Shown: positions 43,780 through 53,883 of the stretch, one piece after another
Layout: each line of letters starts with the position of its first letter
Position numbering within the stretch: position 1 is the first letter of the stretch
NCBI GenBank assembly: GCA_963700255.1
Contig: CAVOWW010000023.1
Location: 62,001 to 126,000, forward strand
Source of the DNA: UBA10649 sp963700255
Lineage (GTDB): Bacteria; Actinomycetota; Actinomycetes; S36-B12
DNA: 64,000 nucleotides
Direction: 5' to 3'
Made by a program: the position numbers and the translations under genes
Notes under the pieces: generated by a model
Database searches by the model: none
Seen by the model: only the letters and a program-made list of their open reading frames with translations
What the model was told of the DNA's origin: nothing

Positions 43780-45245
43780 GACGTGCCTCGGGCCTTCTTC
43801 TTCGGCGTGGCAGCTGTCCCGCGCACCACTCGCAGAGTGCGCACGGACTGCTCCGTGCGGGCCAGCAGCTCGTCCATCGACTCGTTCAGGCAGGCGACCA
43901 GGATGTCGAGATCGGGCAGGGCGTCGCGATCCGCGTAGAGGCCGAAGTAGACGCCGCCGTCGTAGGAGATCAGTCCGATGCTCAGCGCCTGGCTCCTGGT
44001 CAGGGGCACGCACGGGTACGCGGCCACCATCCTCGAGCCGGCGGCGTACAGGGGACGCTGCGGTCCGGGGACGTTCGTGATGACCAGGTTGTAGACGCGA
44101 CTCGACATGGTCGACCCGACGCGCGCGCCGAGGGCGTGCAGCGTGGGCGGGGCGAAACCGGCGATGTTCACGATCGAGTCGGCGCCGACGAACTGGCTGC
44201 CCTCCTCGAGCTGGGCAAGCTGGTAGCTGATCTGCTGCAGGCGCACCGCGGGATCGGCCTCGCCGACGGGCAGCTCGACGAGCGTGGCGGAGACCCGATT
44301 GCCTCCTGAGTGCCCCGACGCTGCCGAGGAGATGGCCACGCTGATGGGCAGCATCGCCTTCATGACGTCACCCTGCGCGACCCCGATGCCCCGGGCTTGG
44401 AGCCACGAGCGGAGTGCGCCCGCGACGACGGCGAGGACGGTGTCGTTGACGGTGCCCCCGAGTGCAGCCCGGACCTTCTTGAGGTCGGCAAGGGCGAGGT
44501 CGACGGTCGCGAAGCGGCGCTGCTCGCCGATCGGCACGTTGAGCGGGCTCGACACCGACGGTCGGGCAACGGCCAGCGCCGCGGAGACCATGCCGGCGGC
44601 GCTCGCACCGAACCGGGCAGCCGTCTTGGAGACGTCGGTCACCGTGTCGCGAACCGCCTCGACAGCAGCAGCCGGCCGAGTGGTGAGCTCCGTGAACGCC
44701 TGAGAGAGCAGTTCGACGTCGGTCGGCTCGCGGCGCGGCCGCCAGCTGTCCCCCGGCACCGCCGCGGGCTCCTCCGTCGGGTCGAGCATCACCTGCGCGA
44801 TGTCCACGGCGGACAGGCCGTCGACGAGCGCCTGATGGCTCTTGCTGACGATGGCGAAGTTGCCGTCGGCCAGTCCCTCGACCAGGTACATCTCCCACAG
44901 CGGCCGGCTGCGGTCGAGGGGACGGCTCATCAGCCGCGCGACCAGCTCGTTCAGCTGATCCCGCGAGCCCGGCTTGGGTAGGGCGGACCGGCGCACGTGG
45001 TACGTGACGTCGAAGCGCTCGTCATCGACCCAGACCGGTCGCGCCACGCCGAACGGCACATCGCGGATGCGCTGCCGGTAGCGGGGCACGAACGGGATGC
45101 GCTGCTTGATCAGGCGAACGAGGCGCTCGTGATCGAACCCGCCGGGCGGCGGCGTGAAGACGGCGACCCCGCCGGCGTGCATGGGCGTGCTGGCCGTCTC
45201 CATGAACAGGAAGGAGGCGTCGAGGGCGGTCATGCGATTGGGCAT
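43776..45245 (-). CDS. wax ester synthase/diacylglycerol acyltransferase (WS/DGAT) homologue with altered active site
   Basis: A 489-residue protein with the family start (M-T-A-L-D-A-S-F-L), the middle P-L-W-E-M-Y block and the C-terminal N-V-P-G-P motif. The catalytic signature HHxxxDG reads H-Q-A-L-V-D-G (137–143): the second His, normally the general base, is Gln. If that His is essential the enzyme would be inactive or use another residue. WS/DGATs make triacylglycerol or wax esters from acyl-CoA. It is the first gene of a pair with the patatin-like hydrolase. Confidence 0.88.
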   Translation of the reverse strand: MPNRMTALDASFLFMETASTPMHAGGVAVFTPPPGGFDHERLVRLIKQRIPFVPRYRQRIRDVPFGVARPVWVDDERFDVTYHVRRSALPKPGSRDQLNELVARLMSRPLDRSRPLWEMYLVEGLADGNFAIVSKSHQALVDGLSAVDIAQVMLDPTEEPAAVPGDSWRPRREPTDVELLSQAFTELTTRPAAAVEAVRDTVTDVSKTAARFGASAAGMVSAALAVARPSVSSPLNVPIGEQRRFATVDLALADLKKVRAALGGTVNDTVLAVVAGALRSWLQARGIGVAQGDVMKAMLPISVAISSAASGHSGGNRVSATLVELPVGEADPAVRLQQISYQLAQLEEGSQFVGADSIVNIAGFAPPTLHALGARVGSTMSSRVYNLVITNVPGPQRPLYAAGSRMVAAYPCVPLTRSQALSIGLISYDGGVYFGLYADRDALPDLDILVACLNESMDELLARTEQSVRTLRVVRGTAATPKKKARGTS

Positions 45246-45300
45246 GCAGTCCTCCCTCGGGCTGGCGGACGGACGTCCGCCGCTACCTACTCACCAGTAT

Positions 45301-46509
45301 CTACCCTGTGACCAGCTCAATCGCCAACTCACGGACAGCGCGACGGATCCGTGACCTGCGGGCCCCTTCGCCCAGCGAGCGCCCGCGGTCCCAGCAGGAG
45401 GCCAGTGCCCGGTCATCCCTCGGCACGGCCCGCAAGGGCGACGGGAGCCCGGCGGACCGCACCGCGTCGGTCCACGCGCCGCCGTGGCCGCCCGCCCGGT
45501 TCCGCACAAGGGTGAGGCGGGCGCCGGGTGCCCGGTCGCCGAGGTCGGGCCAGGTGTGGACCAGGCGGGCAGCCCCGGAGGCCGAGGCGTCGGCCACCGC
45601 GACCACGTGGTCGGCGGACCCCAGTGCGGTCAGGGTGGCGGCGTTCCGTCGCCGCGACCAGGGACCCTCGGATTCGTCGTCCTCCAGGCAGAACCCCACG
45701 TCCACGACGGTGACGTCGAAGGTCTCGCGGCACGCCGCCCACACGCGTTCCAGTGCGCCCGACCGCAGATCGGGCCACCGGTCCGGACGGGCCAGCCCGC
45801 CGAGGACGTCCCACCCGGGCCGGACCTGGCGCACGAGTCCCGCCAGGGTCGCCGGGGTGAGCGATCCGTTGTCGGCATGGCGGCAGGCCACGATGAGCCC
45901 GCTGACCTCCTCGACGATCCCCAGGGACATCGCGACCGAGGGCGCATAGGTGTCGGCGTCGACGAGGCAGACGCGCCGACCCGACTCCGCGAGGGCCTCG
46001 GCCAGGCCGATCGCGATCGTGGTCCGCCCGGGCGCGCCCATCGGGCCCCACACCGCGGCCAGGATCCCGGGCGCCTGCGCGGCGTCGTCGTGCATGGCGA
46101 CGGCCGTCGGCCGCCACACGCCCGTGGGCCAGACCCCGAGGAGTGGCACGGAGCCGTGCCCCACCCCCGTGCAGGCGATCGCGAGCTGCTCCATGGTGGC
46201 TGCCGACGTGGGTCCGACGGCCACGACGTCGACGATGCCGAGGGCACGCAGCCGATCGGCGTCGGCAGCGCCCGCGGCGAGTCCGATCAGCCGTCGCCCG
46301 CCCGAGGCCATGCGCTCGACGGCATCGGGGCTGAGCCGGGGCAGGCCCGCAGACACCACGATCGCCGCACTCGGATCCGTGGCCGCGGCCGCGAGGAGAT
46401 CTGCGGCGTCCACGCACCGGCGGCGCACCTCGACGCCGCACGCCGGCGCCGCCACCACCAGGTCCGGCTCCTGCGCGAGGCCCGGAACGGCGAGCAGCAC
46501 CACCGTCAC
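45301..46509 (-). CDS. CpaE-like ParA/MinD-fold protein with non-canonical P-loop
   Basis: A 402-residue protein. Residues about 1–120 resemble a receiver-like or CpaE N-terminal domain; 150–390 have the MinD/ParA fold (C-L-V-D-A-D-T-Y-A-P switch, V-V-D-V-G-F-C strand). The P-loop reads G-P-M-G-A-P-G-R-T-T (155–164): both lysines of the deviant Walker A (KGGxGKT) are replaced, the main one by Arg. Nucleotide binding may be weak or altered. It overlaps the SAF-domain gene by 4 nt. CpaE proteins place pilus machinery, but no pilin or secretion ATPase gene is in this window. Confidence 0.8.
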   Translation of the reverse strand: MTVVLLAVPGLAQEPDLVVAAPACGVEVRRRCVDAADLLAAAATDPSAAIVVSAGLPRLSPDAVERMASGGRRLIGLAAGAADADRLRALGIVDVVAVGPTSAATMEQLAIACTGVGHGSVPLLGVWPTGVWRPTAVAMHDDAAQAPGILAAVWGPMGAPGRTTIAIGLAEALAESGRRVCLVDADTYAPSVAMSLGIVEEVSGLIVACRHADNGSLTPATLAGLVRQVRPGWDVLGGLARPDRWPDLRSGALERVWAACRETFDVTVVDVGFCLEDDESEGPWSRRRNAATLTALGSADHVVAVADASASGAARLVHTWPDLGDRAPGARLTLVRNRAGGHGGAWTDAVRSAGLPSPLRAVPRDDRALASCWDRGRSLGEGARRSRIRRAVRELAIELVTG

Positions 46510-47186
46510 GACGCGAGCTCCGCGTCGGCCGCCGGTACGGCGACCAGGTCGACGACCCCTGATCGGGTGGCGCCGACGACGGCAGCCACGGCCTGTGCCG
46601 GCACCTCGAGGACGACCGCGATCTCGCCACCGATCCCGATCGCATCCTCGGCGACGGACATCACGACGACTGCCGGCAGCACGAGGGCAGGCTCGCGATC
46701 ACCCGGTGCCACGCCGTCGGGCCGTGGCATCGACCAGACGTCGACGAGGTCACCGGACTGCAGCGCCACCGGTGCGTGCAACGGGTCGACAGGCACCGTC
46801 ACCTGGCGGGTGTGGGTGAGCGTGACCGAGTCGAGGGCCGCGAGGGGCAGGAGGCCGCCCGCGACGACGGGCCACCGGAGCCGCCCGGCCAGCACATCAC
46901 CGGGGCGCGCATAGGCCTCGCCGGCCACGTCGCGGCTCACCACGACCTGCTCCAGCCCACTGGGAGGAGTACCCGGTGCCAGGTCGCGAGTCGCGCGCCA
47001 GACCGTGACGGTGTCCTCCCCGTGCGACAGGAGGAGGTAGCCGGCTGCCGTCGACCCGACGAGAAGCAGGATGCCGAGCCACAGGCGCAGGTCCGAGACC
47101 CGCGCCGTGCGCTGCCGGGCAGCCGGCGGCGCGGTCGTCCTCCGGTCCTGCTCCACCCGGGCCCCGCTGGTCGTCGACCGTCTCAT
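46506..47186 (-). CDS. SAF-domain membrane protein (CpaB-like)
   Basis: A 226-residue protein from ATG 47186, chosen for its GGAGAAG site. One membrane helix (about 35–52) is followed by a SAF domain: the A-T-R-D-L-A-P-G-T-P and R-P-G-D-V-L-A-G-R stretches fit the CpaB/FlgA type, which bind peptidoglycan or assist pilus assembly outside the membrane. Stop and start overlap by 4 nt with the CpaE-like gene. Together they look like two parts of an envelope apparatus whose other parts are not here. Confidence 0.8.
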   Translation of the reverse strand: MRRSTTSGARVEQDRRTTAPPAARQRTARVSDLRLWLGILLLVGSTAAGYLLLSHGEDTVTVWRATRDLAPGTPPSGLEQVVVSRDVAGEAYARPGDVLAGRLRWPVVAGGLLPLAALDSVTLTHTRQVTVPVDPLHAPVALQSGDLVDVWSMPRPDGVAPGDREPALVLPAVVVMSVAEDAIGIGGEIAVVLEVPAQAVAAVVGATRSGVVDLVAVPAADAELAS

Positions 47187-47308
47187 GGCTTCTCCCCGCT
47201 GCTCGTCCGCCGCCGACAGGATCGCCCGCGCGGGCGGATTTCGCGAACGGCTGTCCACAGGCGGCCCGTCACCTCCCGGAATCCCCTGGGTTTTGGCACG
47301 ATCGCCCT

Positions 47309-47536
47309 GTGACCCCCCGCTTCCTCACGCTTGCCGACGTGGCCGAGACGCTGAACATCTCGGCGTCGCAGACCTACGCGCTCGTGCGCAGCGGTGACCT
47401 GCCGGCGATCAAGATCGGCGGTCGCGGTCAGTGGCGGGTGGAGGCGTCCGCGCTGGAGGAGTTCATCGCGCGGCAGTACGAGCACACTCGCGAGTTCGTG
47501 AAGACGCATCCCTTCGGCGCCGACGACCAGGACTGA
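47309..47536 (+). CDS. helix-turn-helix DNA-binding protein (excisionase/MerR-like)
   Basis: A 75-residue protein that is almost only a winged HTH: L-T-L-A-D-V-A-E-T-L-N-I-S-A-S-Q-T-Y-A-L-V-R-S-G-D-L, then K-I-G-G-R-G-Q-W-R-V as the wing. This is the excisionase-family domain also found in BldC-type regulators. It is divergent from the SAF/CpaE-like pair with 122 bp between, and the intergenic region holds a CTGTCCACAG palindrome-like site at 47251–47260. It may regulate that pair; this is inference from position. Confidence 0.85.
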   Translation: MTPRFLTLADVAETLNISASQTYALVRSGDLPAIKIGGRGQWRVEASALEEFIARQYEHTREFVKTHPFGADDQD

Positions 47537-47542
47537 CGGGAC

Positions 47543-48052
47543 TCACCCGCGCTGCCACGCCTCGACGCACAGCAGGGGCACGACGGTTCGGTCCGCGCTG
47601 GACGCGATCTCGACGTGATCCGCCCCGACGTAGTCCAGGCGGCCGGCGACCCACCGCCCCGATCCATCGATCAGGCGGATCGGCTGGCCGGCTGACCAGC
47701 ACTCCCGTAGCCATGAGGACAGCGACTGTGGACTGCGCGCATCCTCGACTCGGAGCGTCGGGCGTGATCCGGTCACGGCCAGGATCGCCGAGACCGGGAC
47801 GTGCAGGCCGCCTCCGTCCGTCTGCCGAACCGGCAGGTGCCCGTCGATCGCATCGACGGAACCCGGCTCCAGCACGCCGGCGACGGTCACCCCGCACCTC
47901 AACGAGACCCGCACGCGACCGACGCGATCCACGAGCCGGCAGCGGGCCGCCTCGGCAACGAACACCTCGTAGGCCTCGTCCCGCAGGTCACGGTCGAGGG
48001 ACGACTGCACCGCGGCGGCCGCCTCCTGCCAGAGCCCATCCCGTGCGTCCAT
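47543..48052 (-). CDS. protein of unknown function
   Basis: A 169-residue cytoplasmic protein from ATG 48052. The first 50 residues are helical and acidic, the rest beta-rich, with repeated short strands (R-V-R-V-S-L, G-G-L-H-V-P-V-S-A-I). I do not recognise the family. The start could be earlier in frame, but the upstream codons include a 17-bp inverted repeat and are not coding-like. It ends 6 nt from the HTH gene stop. Confidence 0.6.
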   Translation of the reverse strand: MDARDGLWQEAAAAVQSSLDRDLRDEAYEVFVAEAARCRLVDRVGRVRVSLRCGVTVAGVLEPGSVDAIDGHLPVRQTDGGGLHVPVSAILAVTGSRPTLRVEDARSPQSLSSWLRECWSAGQPIRLIDGSGRWVAGRLDYVGADHVEIASSADRTVVPLLCVEAWQRG

Positions 48053-48090
48053 GGGCAGGTTCTGCCCGTTCCCGCGCGCTGGCAAACCTC

Positions 48091-48155
48091 CGCCGACCTT
48101 GAGGTTCGGTGCGCTCTCGGGGCCGTGGATGAGCGCCAACCTCAAGGTCGGCGGG
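48091..48155. repeat. 17-bp perfect inverted repeat with 31-nt loop
   Basis: Arms 48091–48107 and 48139–48155 are exact complements. Inside the loop GCGCTC and GAGCGC can pair further, giving one long hairpin. It lies just upstream of the leftward unknown gene (start 48052), where it would be in the mRNA leader of that gene if transcription starts further right. There is no terminator-like T-run. Confidence 0.75.
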
Positions 48156-48271
48156 ATCGGACCGGTCAGGCCGGTCAGTGATCGCCGATGACCGGATCCG
48201 GTGGTTTGGCCGAGCTGCCGGCCGGGCACACCGCATTCCGTCAGCGGTTGTCCACCGGTACGGATCAACCC

Positions 48272-48302
48272 TTGACAGCACATCCAACGATGTCAATACG
48301 AT
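48272..48302 (+). promoter_or_regulatory. probable sigma-70-type promoter
   Basis: TTGACA at 48272–48277 and TACGAT at 48297–48302 with a 19-nt spacer, in the AT-richest part of the intergenic region, reading toward the Rv3235-like gene at 48407. The -35 is perfect; the spacer is slightly long. Confidence 0.5.
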
Positions 48303-48406
48303 GCAAACGCAAGCAAACGTACAGATTCAGCCCGACGGACAGACAGGTCGGGCCCCGCGAACCCCCGGCGCGGCATCCATGTCGATTCGAGCCGTGAGGA
48401 CGTTCC

Positions 48407-48940
48407 GTGAGTACTACCCATCCGAGTCAGGATCCGCTGCAGACCCCTGCCCGGGCGGCCCTCCGCCTGGTCGCCGACCGCGACGCCCAGCAGCTGAGGC
48501 TGCCCCTCGAGTACGAGGTCGGCCCGGGCGTGCCCGCCGTTCCCCCGGTGCCGGCAGGCCTGCGCCTGGTCGGCGACGGCCCCACGTCGCTCGCTGACGA
48601 CCTGCCCGATCCGCGCAAGTGGGCCGCCCAGCTGGCCCGGGCGGTCGCGGAGGTCGCCGTCGGCGAGCGACCAGCGGGCCAGCTCACCCGGTGGGTGGTG
48701 CGCGACGAGCTCGCCCGCCTCGCCCGGCGTGGCACAGCGGTGGCCCGCCATCCGTCGGCCCGCGCCAAGCGGGGCGTCTCGCGCCTGCGCTCAGTGCGAG
48801 CCGTGCGGGTCTGCGAGGTGGCTCCGGGAATCGTCGAGACATCGGCGGTCCTCGTCGGGGGCGACCGCGCCCAGGCGGTCGCCATCCGGCTCGAGGTCGT
48901 GGCCGGCCGCTGGCTCGCGACCGCTGTGACACTGGGCTAG
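48407..48940 (+). CDS. Rv3235-family protein (DUF6459-type)
   Basis: A 177-residue protein from GTG 48407. The first 75 residues are Pro/Ala/Leu-rich and probably disordered; the rest (about 75–177) is a compact alpha-beta domain with W-A-A-Q-L-A-R-A-V-A-E-V and an ending A-I-R-L-E-V-V-A-G-R-W-L-A-T-A, as in the Ala/Arg/Pro-rich Rv3235 proteins found near secA in actinobacteria. The function is unknown; a link to SecA-dependent export is only suggested by gene order. Confidence 0.8.
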   Translation: MSTTHPSQDPLQTPARAALRLVADRDAQQLRLPLEYEVGPGVPAVPPVPAGLRLVGDGPTSLADDLPDPRKWAAQLARAVAEVAVGERPAGQLTRWVVRDELARLARRGTAVARHPSARAKRGVSRLRSVRAVRVCEVAPGIVETSAVLVGGDRAQAVAIRLEVVAGRWLATAVTLG

Positions 48941-50059
48941 GAGGGCGGGCACCAGCCCGCACGGACCTCGTCGACGGTCGACGGTCGTGGCTGCGCGGAT
49001 GCGGGCACACGCGCGCCGGCGCTCGCGAACCGCGGCGTCGGGCCACTGCCGAGGCGCCCGTCGACCCGGGTGACGCTGCCACGCGCCTTCAGGTGCGGGT
49101 GCTCTGCCGCCTCGCGGTAGTCGAGCACGGGGGTGACGCACGCGTCGGTGCCGTCGAACACCGTCGCCCACTCCTCGCGGGTGCGGGTCGCGAAGGCCTC
49201 CTGCAGCACCAGCGTGAGGGCGGGCCAGGCCGCCTGGTCGTCCCGGTCGGGCAGGTGATCGGGGTCCAGCCCCAGGCCGGCCACGAGCTCCGCGTAGAAC
49301 TTGGCCTCCAGGGCCCCGACCGCCATGAAGCGCCCATCGGCGCACGCGTACGTGCGGTAGTACGGCACCCCCCCGTCGAGCAGGTTCGTCTCCCGGCCCG
49401 TCGACCACAGCCCCAGCCCGTCGAGTGCGTACAGCAGCTCCATCAGGACCGGCACACCGTCGACGATGGCCGCGTCCACGACCTCACCGCGACCGGTCGC
49501 GCGTCGCTGGACCAGGGCCGCGAGAAGACCGATGACCAGCTGGAGCGAGCCGCCGGCGAAGTCGCCCACCAGGTTGAGCGGCAGGGCGGGCCGCGCCCGG
49601 CGGACCGATCGCCTCGAGCGCCCCGGTGACGGACAGGTAGTTGATGTCGTGCCCCGCGTACTGGGCCCAGGGCCCGTCCTGGCCCCAGCCGGACATGCGC
49701 CCGTAGACGAGGCCGGGGTTCACCGCGTGGCAGGCATCCGGGCCGACACCCAGCCGCTCGGCGACCCCCGGGCGGAACCCCTCGATGAGGATGTCGGCCT
49801 CGGCCACGAGCAGCAGGCAGTCGGCTCGCTGCTCGTCGGACTTCAGGTCGAGCCGCACCTCGCGCGCATACGACGCAGTGAGGTCCACGAACGCGCCCGG
49901 GCGCTCCTGCGGCGCCGACACCCGCACCACGTCCGCGCCCAGGGAGCCGAGGACGAAAGCCGCGTGCGGCACCGGGCCGATCGCCGCGAGCTCGACGACG
50001 CGGATCCCGCTCAACGGTCCGGAGGGCCGACCGCCTGCCGAGTCCGCAGAACCCGCCAT
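48937..50059 (-). pseudogene. CaiB/BaiF CoA-transferase family protein (AMACR-like), frameshifted
   Basis: The first frame (from 50059) gives G-I-R-V-V-E-L-A-A-I-G-P-V-P-H-A-A, typical of alpha-methylacyl-CoA racemases, the L-D-L-K stretch and G-H-D-I-N-Y-L-S-V-T-G-A-L. Near 49585–49600 (GCGGCCCGCCCTG) the frame changes and the second frame continues with P-L-N-L-V-G-D-F-A-G-G-S, the normal continuation, through to 48937. One base accounts for it; the repaired protein is about 374 residues. The enzyme would epimerise 2-methyl-branched acyl-CoAs or transfer CoA. Its stop and the Rv3235-like stop overlap at CTAG. Confidence 0.8.
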
Positions 50060-50068
50060 CGGGCGCTG

Positions 50069-52888
<2,820 letters not shown>

Positions 52889-53000
52889 AGCGATGTGACC
52901 TTTCCATCGAGATGTCGCCCACCCGGATCGGGCATGCGAACGCTCACGGCCGGTGTGGCCGGTCTCCCCATCGTAGATGCAGGCTGCCAAACTGCCTCCC

Positions 53001-53798
53001 ATGCCGTCGGCACAGCACCCCACCCCCCCGATTCTCAGCGACGGGGTGGTCAGCCTGCGCCCCCCGCGGGCCGACGACGCCGACGACATCACCCTGGGCT
53101 GCCAGGACCCCCAGTGCGCCCAGTGGACCACCGTCCCGGTGCCGTACACCCGGGCCGACGCCGACGAATGGCTGGCCAAGCGCCCCACTCCTGACGACTG
53201 GTGGGCCTATCCCACCTGGAGCATCACCGTGATCCCGAGCGACCGGTGGTGCGGCAACATCGACCTCCGGCCGGACGGCGAGGGCGGCGCCGAGGTCGGC
53301 TACCTGCTCGCCCCGTGGGCCCGTGGCCACGGGCACGCGGCCCGGGCCCTGCGGCTCGTCTGCGCCTGGGCGTTCTCGGCGCTCGATGCGCAGGTCGTGA
53401 CCTGGTACGCCTTCGCGGGCAACGACGCCTCCCTCCACACCGCCCGCCGGGTCGGCTTCCAGGTACCGGACCACGTCTTCCGTGCCTACGGGGCGCAGCG
53501 CGGGGCTCGTCGCGACTCCTGGGCGGGCACCCTCACCCCCGACGACCTGGCCGCCGCGGCCAAGCACGGGGACACCCGTGGCCGCTACCTCGGCCCGGAG
53601 CTCACCCGTCGCGAGCTCGACGTGCTCCGCCACATCACGCGGGGCCAGTCCAACCGCACGATCGCCGAGGAGCTCGGCATCAGCGAGAACACCGTCAAGA
53701 ACCACGTGCGCAGCATCCTCGAGAAGCTGCAGGCCAAGTCGAGGGCCGAGGCGGCCGTCATCGGGCTGCGACAGGGCATCACCTCGCTGCCCGGCTGA
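53001..53798 (+). CDS. GNAT acetyltransferase fused to a LuxR-type HTH
   Basis: A 265-residue protein from ATG 53001; ATG 52977 in the same frame is an alternative. Residues about 15–175 are a RimJ/RimL-type GNAT domain (L-R-P-P-R-A-D-D-A-D at the start, G-H-G-H-A-A-R-A-L-R as the acetyl-CoA loop). Residues about 205–262 are a LuxR-type HTH (L-T-R-R-E-L-D-V-L-R-H-I … I-A-E-E-L-G-I-S-E-N-T-V-K-N-H-V-R-S-I). A transcription factor controlled by, or controlling, acetylation is the natural reading. It is divergent from secA. Confidence 0.88.
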   Translation: MPSAQHPTPPILSDGVVSLRPPRADDADDITLGCQDPQCAQWTTVPVPYTRADADEWLAKRPTPDDWWAYPTWSITVIPSDRWCGNIDLRPDGEGGAEVGYLLAPWARGHGHAARALRLVCAWAFSALDAQVVTWYAFAGNDASLHTARRVGFQVPDHVFRAYGAQRGARRDSWAGTLTPDDLAAAAKHGDTRGRYLGPELTRRELDVLRHITRGQSNRTIAEELGISENTVKNHVRSILEKLQAKSRAEAAVIGLRQGITSLPG

Positions 53799-53883
53799 GC
53801 CCGCCTCGACTGCTCGTTGACCGTTCAACTGTTGTTCGCCGTACGGTTCGCGCGAATCCACCCGGCATCAGCAGGGTCGTCCC

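Larger units (their letters stand above)
48053..48406. other. 354-bp intergenic region with inverted repeat and promoter
   Basis: The region separates the divergent unknown-protein gene and the Rv3235-like gene. It holds a 17-bp perfect inverted repeat and a good TTGACA promoter, listed separately, and around 48280–48330 an AT-richer stretch with short CAAACG repeats. No gene is seen. Confidence 0.6.

Noticed and set aside
45301..47186. Complete Tad pilus locus
   Set aside because: Only CpaB-like and CpaE-like genes exist; CpaF, TadB/C and pilin genes are absent.
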